Shown one piece after another: positions 11,001 through 20,741 of a stretch of DNA of 64,000 nucleotides (position 1 is the first letter of the stretch; each line of letters starts with the position of its first letter). The stretch spans positions 1 through 64,000 of the forward strand of contig QNGE01000751.1 in assembly GCA_008508345.1 (NCBI GenBank), written 5' to 3'. This DNA is from Paragonimus westermani (Eukaryota; Platyhelminthes; Trematoda; Plagiorchiida; Troglotrematidae). A program made the translations under genes and the position numbers. The notes under the pieces are model-generated. The model was not told the DNA's origin and did not search any database. It worked only from the letters and a program-made list of their open reading frames with translations.

Positions 11001-14000
11001 ATTCTTCGGGAAAAAACTGATTTAGATGATCGATTTCATATCACCTCCGTACATAGGAAGTTTCTTTAGCAAGACCCCATGCCAAACTCAGTGGAAAGCC
11101 TCGGATATGTTGATAAAGACAAAATGAGTTTCCCTGAACGAGTTTATGATAAGTGGCCAAACGTGAAAAACGTAAACGACGAGGTCGCCCGTAGACCGTT
11201 GATGCCGAAAACCGTAGTTGCGGGTGCTGCTATGGTTTGACATTCTCTAATTAACATACGATAAGCTTAGCAACAAGGGATTCTGTATAAAAATTTATGC
11301 GAGATGTGGGACTATAAGTATCTGAATCCGAACGATTATTGAGCTTCGGAATGGGAATTATACGAGGTCGTTTCCGAGATGCGGTGAATGTTTTGGATGC
11401 AAACGGTGGCTCATGTAAGCACTCTTTGACAAGCTCGAGTTCGGGAGCGCACCTTTTTGACAAAATTGAAGGAATGGCTTCCAAGTCTATGGGCTTTCCG
11501 ATCTTCATTGCCCATAGGGCTTAACGAATAGTACAAGTAGTGAAATTGCACGGCTGATTAAGAGTAAATAGGGTGAGGAATAGAGGAAGTCTTATAGTTG
11601 AGTTGGAAGCAGACCGAGTACTTAAGCCTTTTCGTTTCGGTTTTCAAGATAGGAGAAAAGCAGTTCTTTGAAAAACCATCTTTTACAAAGCTTCTGGATG
11701 ATCTACTACCAAGGGTAGCATCTGTCAGTTCATATACCTTACTATGAACGAAACGTTCCTTGGCTTCACCGAAGGTTTTTGAATCAGCACTGCGAACTGC
11801 AGCGAAGTCTGGAATTGAGTTGGATGCGTCCTCGCTTATGCCGACGGGTTATTTTTATGTAAGGAGCGGACGAAAGAATGGCTGAATCTTCCAGGAGAGG
11901 ACACTATCGAAGTTATGGAGGTTGGAATTGAACTAGTGCATTCTGTAAAGGAAAATTTTGTTTGAGAAGGAAAAGGGTTCTGGAAGATCAGAAACGTGTC
12001 AGGGGACTGAAGCTGAACGTCAGTGCATTCTCTTTCGGTGAACCAGAATGACAGGGTTTCTCGACAGATTCAGGGACAGTATCTGGGTTCGGTTAATAAA
12101 GAATATTGTCCGACAAACTCGTTGGGAAGTGCTGATTAACGCGCACGCCAACGGGTTGCTGGTGAGGAATAAATTGGGGTTGCATGAGTTGTTGCTTTCT
12201 CGATCGGGAACCCTGAGATAAAATGTTTCAAGTTGAGAGAGCTCGTTAATACTGGAAAATTGTTCCGTGTCTCGGCCATAGTTACTCATAGTTACTCAGT
12301 GTTACGGACGTTACAAACAACAGTCAGGTTGATTTCATCATTGGGATTCGTGAGTAATATGTTTGCTAGAGGCAGCCATTATGCCAAAGCCTTTCGCAAC
12401 GAAACCGCCGTTCGGTAAACGATGTACACAACACAAGTATTTGTTTTGTTGCTGTGATCGTTACCTACATAATTTGAAAACGCAAAGAGAAAAACCCGTA
12501 TAAAGGCGAGGGTTTACAGAAAATGTGTAAGCATACATGTGCAAGCACACATTCCGCCTTTGAAATGGAAACAGGGAAAGAAGAAATAGCCTGTATGTCG
12601 GGGATGAATAGGATGCTTGTCATCGGTTATTTGGGTTTCGGTCAAGGTGAGTTCATCAGGATTAGTTGAAGTTAAATGGTGGTGAACCGAGTAAACATTC
12701 CAGTGGATGCCACGGATGCTATAGGAGGAAAGTGTTCGGTTACTTCGAGTTTCGCAGAGGCAAATTAAGCACAAGGATGTTGGCAATTAGTTACACATTC
12801 ATCGTTTCGTGAAAATAAACGAGCAACCCAACGCGGAAACCTGTGGTGACGAAGTACATGAGAGTGGATGGACTTTTGTAACATCCTTGGTGATGCCCGG
12901 GGGCGTCTGCACCTGGAGAATGGTTACCTAGTGAAGTTCCCTTGGACATTCACGCATAAACCTAACCGTTTGTGCTACTGGCTACTTACATCGATCCTGA
13001 CTTGTTTGTTTCGGTTGAGGAATCATTCTCTTGAATTGAATTAATCACTCTTTTATTCACAGAGTCGTGCATCTTTCTGATGTGATGGTCAATCTCTATT
13101 CCTGCCGCAGCCGCTGCTGTTTTTGTTCATGTTGGCATCTCTTTAAATGTAATCAGATCTGTCCCACTTCTCTTCAACCCTATAGGATCTATGAACTAAT
13201 CATTTCGTCTTCTAGGGTATCCATATCAGTACATAACTAAGACTGAAAGACGGTGGTCGTACCGTTAAATGGTTGTTGACTTCGTGATTTACATGCTGCT
13301 GTTATAAAGGATTTTGAGTTTCACAGTATTTTCTGCCACCAACTTGGATGCTTCTCTTGTCTCCGTTCCCCTACACTTTGCAAACACTTACCGTGTTGGG
13401 ATTATACCCATAGATTTTTATTTGATGTTTCTGCTGTCAATCAGTTCCCTTCAGACTTGTTCATTTTCTTTTCACCCCGAAACTCTTGTCATTCAATGGC
13501 AGGGTGGCACAACAACAGATTCGGAATAGAGTAGCAATTTAACCACACCTTTATCTTTGGTAACACTTCCAAAAACCCATTTTTCAACCTGTTCCTGAAA
13601 GGGTGGGCTGATTTTATGTCTTGAATGGGTAACTTTCATGTTAATTTTCTGCGCTTGACATCACTTTCTGTTGCCACGGTATCCTGGTTTTTCTCTCAAA
13701 TCTCTGTTCTTGTCTTATGCTGACTCTTAAGTAGGATTCCTCCGTGAACGTCTGGGACTGTTTGTCTATGTTGATTGGAACCTTTGCAGTGCTCAAATAC
13801 TGGACTCATCAGTGGGAAGTATTTAGCCCTGATTGCTTATGGTTCTCGGTATCACTTAATATCTTTGTTGAATGTTCATGTATGTATGCTTGGCCAACCG
13901 ATTTTGTGGTTATTTGTAGGAAAGCAGATGTGAAAGGAAGTAGGAGTGCATATAGGAAGCAATTAAAATATCTTTCATTGAGGCAGAAGACCAGTCGGTG

Positions 14001-17000
14001 GATTTCACCAATAGTAGTTTGCAGTCACATTCCGCATATGTGTTAACAGACCTTGGCTCATTGTAATCCTAGCCATAGGGAGACAATCATCAGTACATTG
14101 CACACTTCGTGGTAATTATGTATTTCTGATATGACTCTGCACGTGCGATTGTTCTAGTTTTATGCAACGTAATCGGTCTGTATGTTATAAGTGTGCTTAT
14201 TTTCTTTAAATTCAGGTTCGAATTATTTGACGCGTCCAACAAAACCCGATGTGCAGCTGCGTCCAGCGCAATGCGCAACTGTCCATTCGGTCCGTTGGCC
14301 TCTTGTCAACTGCTGAACAAAATTGTGTCTCCACAACTGGGATCTGATAAGTTGAACGATTTGAGGTAAACAAGAAGTGCTTCACACAGTGAAACCTATT
14401 CTCGTTGTTTGTCCGTCACTGTTCACACGAGTCCCGATTTTCTCTTCTGTCCTGGTTGCTTGTAACTTAGTTTGTCACGCAGTTTTAAACTCCTTTTGCT
14501 GTGAAGGCTGAACCACTTGTTTTGTAGGTCACAGTTCTGTTCGGTACTTTTTTTTGCTCTCGACCTACAGTCCTGCTTTGTTTTGCCATCTAAATTTTGG
14601 GGTTTCTAATGTAGAAAAACAACACTGCATGAATGTGGTTTGTCCGTCTATTTTCGTGCATGATTGGTTTACCACGCGTACTGGAAATTTAATTTGTGTT
14701 AGATGGCACTCGTAATTGAATGAACACTTGAATCTCGCACGTAATCTACTTCTGGTATAAACTTTATGACCGGATAGCTCAATGGAAACGACCCTTTGTG
14801 TGCTAAACGGGTAGTTGAGAGTTTGAACAACTTTCTGTTTGACAGTCTCATCCAGTTCGCATATGACCTTACCTATTGCATAGCAACAAAAACTTCGTGA
14901 AGCAGAACCTTTAGAGATGTGATATTGTTTGAACCGGTAGTAATACCACAAACTGGGTTTACAACCATTCAGTTATTCTGTTTCAGGACCTACCTTAAAC
15001 AGAACCATAACTCAGCGTTGATATACTTACGGATGTGTATCTTTGAAATCATGAACAAATGAAGCATTTTCGCTACTCGAATGAAAGTCAAAATGAGTTC
15101 TAATTGAGCTGTGCTTAATCACAGGTCCACAACTTGAAATTCGCATGCTTCACCACAGCTTGTTTCCTCTCTACGCAATGACTGAAAGTTAAAATATGCG
15201 ATTACTTGCTGCAGTATGTCGCAGATGATGTGCCTGTCGTTTAGCGAGTTTGTTCGCCCTATTCCTAATGAGTAGCCACATGCTTACGCTCAGTAGTGAG
15301 TTTGTCTGTCCGGTTACTTGACGGAAAAGTTAATTAGGTTAATTCGCTTGAGGTGTAATTATCACGGTGTGATCGGATAGTCTCATATTTGTGCTGGTTT
15401 GTTTACTTGCTTGTGTCGGGTTTGGACGGCGGACTTTGAGAGTAGACAATCTTGTTTACCGTGACTGACCGCATCAGCATACCCATCTGATGACGTGTTG
15501 AGTAACAGAATTCATTCCGGTTACAGTGAGTTAAATAGGTCGATGGGTATGTTGCATTATGATCATGGTTCTTTGACAAATTAGCTGTACAACGCAATGC
15601 TATTGTGGTGGATTNGAATTATGACTCATAAACGAGAGAGCGCGCGTTGCATGTGACTGGCGATTCGGACGATAAAGGTTGTGCTTTATTGGACGCCTTC
15701 TCGCTACAATATTGATAGGATTATTTATTTGCAAGTTGTTGAACTATCTTTGATCACTGTTGGGCACTTTTATAATTCGTCAGAGCTGTTTGAATTGGGG
15801 TTGACGAAAGTTATTCTCCGTTGAATCGAGACGTCACAAATGCTAGTAATGCACTCGATGTTATTGAACGCATAAACCAAGTGCTGATGTGTTCAATTGG
15901 AAGCATGATAAACGTGGTTTTGTCACAGATGTAAGTGTTACCTGGCTAATTTTAAACTTCCAAAATCTGGCGGGATGACAACCAAAAGTGTTACAGTAGA
16001 CTAATATTTAAATCAATATGCTATATATAACTTCCGTGAGGGTTTTTTGTGTAATAGATCACTTCTTCCCTTCGTCCAACCTTTTTTTTCACTGTGTGAC
16101 ACGGAAAGCTCTTGTTAGTTGTCCTTACTTCTGGGCTAGTGGGCTGGTTCTTCACAACCGAATGAAAGTATTTGCCAATTGATTCAAAACGTAAACGAAT
16201 TATTCTGTGTGATTGTGTCTGATGCGAACGTGCATTGTAATTTGAATTATTTTCTGTTAGTGATCCGGTTCCGTCTAAATCACAGTCAAATTTCTTTCAT
16301 TTTTGTGGTTTGCGCTACACAGCCCTTTCGTAATGTTAAACTTGGTATTTACTGCCACAGATTGGTAAACTTCAGCTCTGATTCGACGTACCTGTACCCG
16401 TACTTCTACTTAAGTTTCCGACCGTAGTGTGAACTCACATTCAGAATACCAAGTACCTAACTGTTTGGTGCCGTTCAGCCTACTGATATGATGTTGTCGG
16501 GTTAGTTGAACGTAATGCGAATTATCTGAGATTGTTGGAATTGGAACCGGCAGTTGTGCTATTGATGTTCGTCGTTATTGACACCATGGTACCTTGAACG
16601 TGTATCACATGGCCGGCTTTTCCCTTGCTCTTCCCCTAACTTTTATCCTTCTTATGAATTGCTCAACGTTTTTGCAGTTGCTTCCATCTAAAATTGATGC
16701 ACAGTTGATCGTGGAAATATATTCCATGCATTTTCATTGATAATAATGTTTTCCAGGTCAGATAATTCACCGGCCGACCAGCGTCTTATTGTCCAACGTT
16801 TTCTCGAAGCGCAAACGCATAATGCGAAACTATTTGGCTCTGCCGCCGAATATCGATATTGGTTCAATAGGTGGTTCCGCACTCTCGTTGAGGACAGTAA
16901 GTGGTGGCTCTTTCTTCGTCAAAGTATTAATCGATCAGTTCTGACTGCCCGCACCTGACTACCCGATGTGAACTCAGTATAGTTCATCTGTCTCTGATAA

Positions 17001-18349
17001 CTCGGCGCATTTTCTGCCTATTCTGTCATTGTCGCAATTTTGCACACAAGTAAACAAGACTCATCGCTGGAGAGCTCGTTGTATCTTCATTTGATGACAC
17101 CTATTCCAATAACGTCGCGCTATTCAGGATGGTGAAGTTTCTCTTAGTTTTATTTACGGATGGTTGCTTAATTACCTTAATTATCTGTGGTTCACTTTAC
17201 TCCTTCCACCTAATTCTACCGTTTTGTCACGTCGTTCTAGCTGCGCCCGACGATTCACCGTTTCATCCATGGCTTCAAAGCTTTATTACGACATAAACTG
17301 AGATAGGGAAAAACGTAAGCCACTATAGGGTTTCCTAAACTTATGGCTGTTATCAGAGGCAAAATATAGTTTATATTTGTAAACAGGCAGTTCGTTGTCC
17401 GTGAACTTTACGGTTTGCAGACGTATCGTCATAGTTAGTTGTGGTGTCAGGTCGTTACTTTGGCAACTACTGCAATGGAAGGTTACAACTTTAAATACCT
17501 TCAATATCTGCGAGTTTCTCTACACTCAAAATTGAATTAAGGTTGTTCTCGTCATATGTAATCAGTAAATGTTTTCGCGTGGAGTTAGCAGTTACGTTGA
17601 ATCGTTCATTATGGTACACTGTTATGAACGGACGAAATTCGTTTGCTGCTATGAATGGAATTTTCCCTGGAGTTTGTTTGCAGAGCTGAGAGAATTTCTA
17701 AACTCGGAGAACTTTATGTAACATTGCTTGCCGGACACAGTGTTTTTATGAGGACCCTATAGATGTATGTTGCTTTCATTGTGGGCTCAAAATTCGTGTT
17801 TGTTGACATGGCAGGCCATGAGATTAGAGATTTAACTCATATTCGACCCATGTATTCTCTGGTGACACACTTCGCACGTTATGTCGCATCAGGCGATGTC
17901 ACTTGAAATTCACCCGCCCTATAAGCTTCCAATCAGAGTCATTCCACTCAGATGCAGTTTATTATTCACATGACTGGTTGGTCATATCTGTTTACTTTTT
18001 GACTTTTTTCTTCTAGACCAAGAAGAACAAATTCGACGAATATGCCAAGATTTAATCGGACCAGTGTTTGGGCATGCCCACTCCTCGTGGCAACCAACTA
18101 TCAAAGTGAGATGTTTTAATTGGCACTGCGATATCTGAGTCAGTTCCCTTGTTTGTACTGAGTACCCTGTATTCCGCACCCTGACCCCATCACCATTCTT
18201 GTCGTTTTTAGGGTATTTCGAAACACGAGTTGATGAAAGAACTGCTAACCTTGTTCGCACTTAATCTTCGGCTTCAGCGTCTGTACGTAGAAACGAAGGA
18301 AATGCTGGAACAGTGTCAGTTGAATCATACTCCTACCCCCTATCCCTGA
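1891..18349 (+). CDS. HIRA: HIRA-like H3.3 histone chaperone subunit, 3' ten exons (partial)
   Basis: Ten exons (1891-2068, 2170-2270, 7140-7567, 7839-8157, 9144-9574, 9623-9737, 14216-14365, 16757-16896, 18017-18105, 18212-18349) join through GT..AG introns with matching phases. They give an uninterrupted 695 codons plus TGA, and all of the C-terminal part aligns by eye with animal HIRA. In animals HIRA is the scaffold of the HIRA/UBN1/CABIN1 complex, which with ASF1a deposits H3.3-H4 in the nucleus outside S phase. The window holds a Ser/Thr/Gln-rich linker, a basic NLS-like stretch and the whole C-terminal Hira domain, which serves trimerisation and CABIN1 binding. The N-terminal WD40 propeller and the B domain are not seen and should lie left of position 1. 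Human HIRA is about 1,017 residues, so roughly the C-terminal two thirds is here. Exon boundaries are read by eye from splice motifs. Confidence 0.93.
2170..2270 (+). CDS. HIRA: HIRA exon b (linker)
   Basis: A 101-base exon lies behind a strong pyrimidine tract ending TTTTTTACAG and before the donor TAC|GTGAGT. It starts in phase 0 and ends with two bases of a Thr codon, as exon c requires. The encoded linker, which includes GQKSSLPSYSPSANG, has no recognisable domain. Support is splice signals and phase rather than homology. A 4.9 kb intron follows. Confidence 0.68.
2440..4425 (-). mobile_element. Degenerate APE-type non-LTR retrotransposon (RTE-like LINE)
   Basis: Reading leftwards from 4425, endonuclease remnants come first: RHTDNRKKLL and SYASQPWSQLHHTTVSYRW, then DSDNAAV in place of the SDHALV motif of this family. 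An acidic linker follows (near 3760-3900). At about 3050-3270 comes the post-RT segment with KSARIAKAPTAFVNTHHMW, which resembles the family pattern RI.KA..AF.NLRHLW. The C-terminal motif LGWLGHVLRMRLP is at about 2740-2810. Several frame changes and stops break it, and most of the reverse transcriptase between 3270 and 3760 is unrecognisable or lost. Clade naming is tentative; ends are approximate. Confidence 0.85.
6201..6214. repeat. 14-bp perfect palindrome
   Basis: GGGCGGTACCGCCC is its own reverse complement. It lies at the left border of the GC-rich minisatellite-like stretch. No function is implied by the sequence alone. Confidence 0.6.
6225..6560. repeat. GC-rich diverged minisatellite-like block
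   Basis: Related units recur in one direction. A unit near 6239-6270 (GTGCGACTATTCCAACTC) is echoed near 6419-6440 (GCACGACTATCCCAACATTC). GAGCGGACCAACGG near 6366 is echoed by GACCGGACCAACGG near 6522. The composition is clearly more G-rich than the surrounding intron, which explains a 112-codon open frame here that I do not regard as a gene. Period and borders need a tandem-repeat program. Confidence 0.5.
6580..6598. repeat. CA microsatellite
   Basis: About nine uninterrupted CA units inside the HIRA intron, directly downstream of the GC-rich block. Confidence 0.9.
6640..6735 (+). repeat. Dispersed repeat, copy 1
   Basis: This stretch matches 15600-15700 with a few differences: a shared core CATAAACG..GAGCGCGCGT.GCATG, then GGAC(A/G)ATA.AG(A/G)TTGTGCTTT. 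A further fragment of the same unit (ATTGTGCTTTATTGAACGCC) follows the undetermined base at 6799. The family is not one I can name. Both undetermined bases of the window fall in or beside copies of it. Confidence 0.65.
6796..6845 (+). repeat. Dispersed repeat, partial copy beside an undetermined base
   Basis: After the N at 6799 the sequence GATTGTGCTTTATTGAACGCCTTTTCGCT repeats the end of the unit at 15680-15715. The left part of the unit is missing at this point. The single N may mark an assembly join in a collapsed or expanded repeat. Confidence 0.55.
7140..7567 (+). CDS. HIRA: HIRA exon c (acidic patch and basic NLS-like segment)
   Basis: This 428-base exon lies between GATCTGCAG and A|GTAAGG. 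It encodes an acidic ETEDDD cluster and then a basic run, KQKKRRRVR, followed by an acidic/Ser patch. The order resembles the KRK..KKKKGRPRK segment of vertebrate HIRA ahead of the C-terminal domain, so nuclear import is the likely role of the basic run. Most of the exon is low in conservation. Confidence 0.82.
7839..8157 (+). CDS. HIRA: HIRA exon d (start of C-terminal Hira domain)
   Basis: The exon starts after TTGACAACAG and ends at GA|GTAAGT. Its last part, with YRVTAYRNDRTLWEVFSEHRLT, lines up with the vertebrate segment SRLKCNREGKEWETVLTSRI that opens the Hira domain. Gly, Trp-Glu-(Thr/Val)-(Val/Phe) and Ser-x-Arg are conserved. The first part is a poorly conserved linker. Confidence 0.88.
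8158..9143 (+). other. HIRA intron, about 1 kb
   Basis: The donor is GTAAGT and the acceptor AACTTTAG. Within the 986 bases I recognise no repeat or RNA gene. Confidence 0.7.
9144..9574 (+). CDS. HIRA: HIRA exon e (Hira domain beta-propeller core, with insertion)
   Basis: The exon begins after CAACTTTAG. Its first 38 codons align with the vertebrate stretch around FSTCGRRLLSPILLPSPISTL; here the core reads SNGTRVCPPLLLNSSVHLL. About 50 Ser/Thr/Gly-rich codons (9259-9423) have no counterpart in vertebrates. Alignment resumes at YRLMAL, matching human YVMAL. The Trp at 9466-9468 corresponds to the Trp of the human VWDV motif, but the following Asp is His here. The frame also stays open through the next 48 bases, which are read as an intron. 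Confidence 0.9.
9575..9622 (+). other. 48-bp frame-neutral HIRA intron
   Basis: GTAAAT..CATCCAG, 48 bases, divisible by three and without an in-frame stop. Removing it brings the protein into register with vertebrate HIRA, whereas keeping it would insert 16 residues rich in Phe and Cys. It is therefore read as an intron, but retention would give a viable longer protein. Confidence 0.7.
9623..9737 (+). CDS. HIRA: HIRA exon f (Hira domain)
   Basis: The exon begins after TTTCCCATCCAG and ends inside the Trp codon TG|G before GTAACT. It encodes SSDGHPVVHRRDGSSYLFH, which parallels the vertebrate TQHGIPVMNLSDGKAYCFN. The final Thr-Trp matches the vertebrate STW just before the linker to the helical C-terminus. 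Confidence 0.9.
9738..14215 (+). other. HIRA intron of 4.48 kb
   Basis: The intron contains a degenerate minus-strand LINE between about 10190 and 12800. The rest (9738-10190 and 12800-14215) shows no feature I can name; the right part is T-rich on the plus strand. Confidence 0.75.
10190..12800 (-). mobile_element. Degenerate jockey/CR1-like non-LTR retrotransposon
   Basis: Read leftwards from 12800. The endonuclease start is at about 12600-12700, with HHHLTSTNPDELTLTETQI followed by the PGY-like HTGYFF. The endonuclease end LFLTSNPLACALISTS is near 12140-12190. The RT fingers PSILSKRCAPELE and IIPIPKLNNRSDSDTYSP are in 11290-11480. The RT palm near 11060-11220 has YGFRHQRSTGDLVVYV and motif A as FINISEAFH. 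The motif A aspartate is Asn, and a stop follows directly, so the enzyme is dead. Frameshifts separate the blocks. The part left of about 11000 is weak. Antisense to HIRA. Confidence 0.85.
14216..14365 (+). CDS. HIRA: HIRA exon g (Hira domain)
   Basis: The exon starts after TTTAAATTCAG and ends TTGAG|GTAAAC. The first base completes the Trp codon split after exon f, and the phases agree across a 4.5 kb intron. The start, FELFDASNKTRCAA, parallels vertebrate NLVSDKQDSLAQCAD. The later part, a short Cys-containing linker, is less conserved. Confidence 0.86.
14366..16756 (+). other. HIRA intron of 2.39 kb
   Basis: The intron holds copy 2 of the dispersed repeat (15600-15720), with an undetermined base at 15615. 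A 128-codon minus-strand open frame at 14565-14951 has no recognisable domain and is not annotated as a gene. Confidence 0.7.
15600..15720 (+). repeat. Dispersed repeat, copy 2
   Basis: This is the longest copy of the unit also seen at 6640-6735 and 6800-6845. It contains an inverted pair, GATAAAGG and GCTTTATT, around a TTGT loop, so AATAAA-like hexamers occur on both strands. It lies in a different HIRA intron from copy 1 and in the same orientation. Confidence 0.65.
16757..16896 (+). CDS. HIRA: HIRA exon h (C-terminal helical region)
   Basis: The exon lies between GTTTTCCAG and ACA|GTAAGT. It encodes the helical stretch with SAAEYRYWFNRWFRTLVED, aligning with vertebrate SSHEYRHWLLVYARYLVNE. 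EYR.W is conserved. This is one of the clearest HIRA matches in the window. Confidence 0.93.
16897..18016 (+). other. HIRA intron of 1.12 kb
   Basis: The donor is GTAAGT and the acceptor TTCTTCTAG. I recognise no repeat or RNA gene in it. Confidence 0.7.
18017..18105 (+). CDS. HIRA: HIRA exon i (C-terminal helical region)
   Basis: The exon lies between TTCTTCTAG and AAA|GTGAGA. RRICQDLIGPV matches vertebrate REICKDLLGPV nearly residue for residue, and SSWQPTIK matches SQWESTVV. A 106-bp intron separates it from the last exon. Confidence 0.93.
18212..18349 (+). CDS. HIRA: HIRA last exon
   Basis: The exon follows GTCGTTTTTAG and ends at TGA 18347-18349. GISKHELMKELLTLFALNLR aligns with vertebrate GLRKRELLKELLPVIGQNLR, and LQRLYVETKEMLE with FQRLFTECQEQLD. 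The tail after that is a short Pro/Thr-rich extension replacing the vertebrate ILRDK end. Confidence 0.94.
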   Translation, partial: GISKHELMKELLTLFALNLRLQRLYVETKEMLEQCQLNHTPTPYP

Positions 18350-18460
18350 CTCGCATTTTCATCCACCCATATCTGTCTTACTTTGCCCGGTTCCACTAGC
18401 ATTTTGTCTTGTCAGAGCAACAAGTCTTCCGTATTTTCCATAATCATTTAATTTCGCAAA

Positions 18461-18466
18461 AATAAA
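18461..18466 (+). terminator. Poly(A) signal of HIRA
   Basis: AATAAA lies 112 bases after the HIRA stop codon in an A/T-rich stretch. The position suits a short 3' UTR. Cleavage site not determined. Confidence 0.7.
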
Positions 18467-20239
18467 GAGAATGTTTATGTGTATACATGACAAGTTGCCG
18501 CTGTTCGTTCACATACCATACTACTATTGGGAATTGGTTGTGATAGCCGGTGCGTTTCATCGTGTCGTTTTTAGGACAGCTTCTCCGTTCATCGCGAACA
18601 ATTGTCTTGTGTATTCAATCACCCACAATTGCAGTTGCTTCTGGAATTCACAACAAGATATCAGTTGTGCAATGGGCTATCGCATTCAACTCACAGTAAC
18701 CGTGGTCCTCATACGAAATGAACGAACTCGGAAAACCAAATTATAAACTGTTATGATGATTGTGGAGCAATTCAATTTAACTTCTCCGCTCTTGAAAATG
18801 TACTACTGTACATTGTCCTGATGTTGACTGATCACTTAATGTCAGCAGAACAGAAACTGTGATGGTGGCCGTGGAATACATTTCTGGTATCACCCGGTTG
18901 TACACTTCTTGTTGTTGATGGCATCTCTCCGTGTATATGTGCCATGTGTTTAGCATGATCACATTTGCTGCCAAAGTTGTACTCTTGTCTTCATTCACTG
19001 CAGTATGACACGCATATTGTACACACGACTGGTTGTTCCCGTATTCCCTCTGAATTTACTATAACAACTGTTGATAGATCAACGATTGCATCCTGATCGT
19101 CTTACCCTACTTGGCTATCTGTTTGCTTTCAGTACGTGAGCAATGAAGAGGTAAGTGTGCCGGTTGTGAAGATCAGAGAGATATCGCGAGCTGGCGGCGT
19201 GCTGGCTAATCGGACTCTCATGTTATAAGCTTGTAAGAAATAGGGATGGATGCACCCGCTAGGATGAAAAGGTATTCATAAGTATCTTGGCTACGATCAT
19301 CCCGTTGGCCTGATTGAGAGGTAGCTACATCTGACCCCTTCATGGTTGATGTGTTATCTGATAGTCTAATATTTGTCTTAACTATATCGTATGTGCTCTA
19401 GCGTCAAGTCTATATGAGGATCCGCTCATCGCCTCGTTCTTTTGTAGGTTACTACGGTAGCAGGTCATCCGGCCACAAAATCCGAATTATAATTTAGGTG
19501 TGTCACGGTTACTCAAACTTTTGACTGCCTATTACCTGCAAGTGACCAGATAACCAGCGGTTAACACGTGCGAGGTGCACTCATTAATCGACTGCACCCA
19601 CCGATGTTAGATTAGACGAATCCATCAATCGTTTCCCTCGGTATGTCTTTTACATCAGGACGTGTTCCTATGCGTCCAGGCTTGGCGGTCGATGCGTTCA
19701 CTTTTAAACAGCCGCGTATGTGTGCAGGCAAGGGTACCAACGAACTTGTTCAGTGTGATCTACAAGTCATGATGCAGGAATTGAGGTGTAAAAGTGACAG
19801 ATATTCTCCCACATTTAATTCATGTTATTTATGAACGTCAGGTAGATGAAAGTATATTGTTGTTGGAGGTCAATTTTCTCTTGTGTTGTTGACGGCTTCT
19901 CCGTTTATTCACTTACCTGCGGCTGCCGATCGTATACATATTAAAAATGATGAATACAGGCAAATTGGCACACAATTCTTTACTCTTGACTTTCAAGTGA
20001 GCCTTAGGGGGCACCATGACTAACAATGTGCTGGGCATGATCAGAGGTTCATGTGGAAAGTGGAATTTAGGGTTCTGTGTGCACGAGTGAATTGTGTGTT
20101 GCCCGTGAGCAACCCTTATGCAACGGTTTTGGAGTTTACCGTCACAGGTTGTCTCGGCCGATTTTAAGTTACCTTACATGTGTAGTGAGAACACCTTCGG
20201 CGTCCCCAAAATTCTAAACTCCGCGCGACGTGAGAGTTG
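18467..20239. other. Intergenic, nothing recognised
   Basis: Downstream flank of HIRA. Open frames here are short and without recognisable domains. A TGTCACGG at 19501 could be considered as an LTR start for the gypsy remnant to the right, but this would make an unusually long LTR. Confidence 0.45.
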
Positions 20240-20717
20240 CCTTGCCAGTGCCACCGCGCCAGTTCACATTAGCTTGTGGATGTAAATTTACTACAAACCA
20301 CTAGCATCAAAGTTAGTGTATCGGCATGGGTGTCGCACTTTTACTCATGGCTGTCTGATAAATCCGCACCATCTCTACTCCTGTAGGTTACATTCACTAG
20401 GATAACAATGTTGAGCTATTACCGTTAGGAACGCCGCTTAACCAGTCTAAGGCTTGTTTGAATTCTGAAGGTCGACTGGAATTTCCGCCGACAGACTCTT
20501 CCTCTCTGGCGGCTGCTGTGCGGTTGTGCTCAACGTGCTCTCACGTCCAACTCCCTAGCACCCCTTAGTTGTTACGTTGAAGTCTGTTGTGAACGGTGAG
20601 TGAATCAATAAATAAAGTTTGTTTGCAGATCCATCGTCTTCTCCCTGCGACTTCCGATTCACGGTAACACAAGGTTGGGGAAACTCTTGACGTACGAATT
20701 CAGGAACTACGACTACA
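20240..20717 (+). mobile_element. Probable Ty3/gypsy LTR (3' border clear, 5' border uncertain)
   Basis: The block ends in CTACA at 20713-20717, three bases before a primer-binding-site-like sequence. It contains an AATAAA signal at 20611-20616, as expected for the R region of an LTR. The 5' border is set only by the usual LTR length of a few hundred bases; no TG start or target-site duplication was established. No second LTR was found downstream. Confidence 0.5.
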
Positions 20718-20720
20718 ATT

Positions 20721-20735
20721 TGGTGAGCCCGACGT
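20721..20735 (+). other. Primer binding site (tRNA-Trp type)
   Basis: TGGTGAGCCCGACGT differs at one base from TGGTGACCCCGACGT, the complement of the 3' end of tRNA-Trp. Trematode Ty3/gypsy elements of the CsRn1 type are known to use this primer. Its place just after a CTACA end supports an LTR border. Confidence 0.6.
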
Positions 20736-20741
20736 TTCGGT

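Noticed and set aside
14565..14951. 128-codon minus-strand open frame in a HIRA intron
   Set aside because: No domain, no good splice sites and no family recognised. Could be a transposon shadow.
19501..20717. 1.2-kb gypsy LTR starting at TGTCACGG
   Set aside because: A TG start and a CA end exist, but this length is unusual for the family and nothing else marks the left border.
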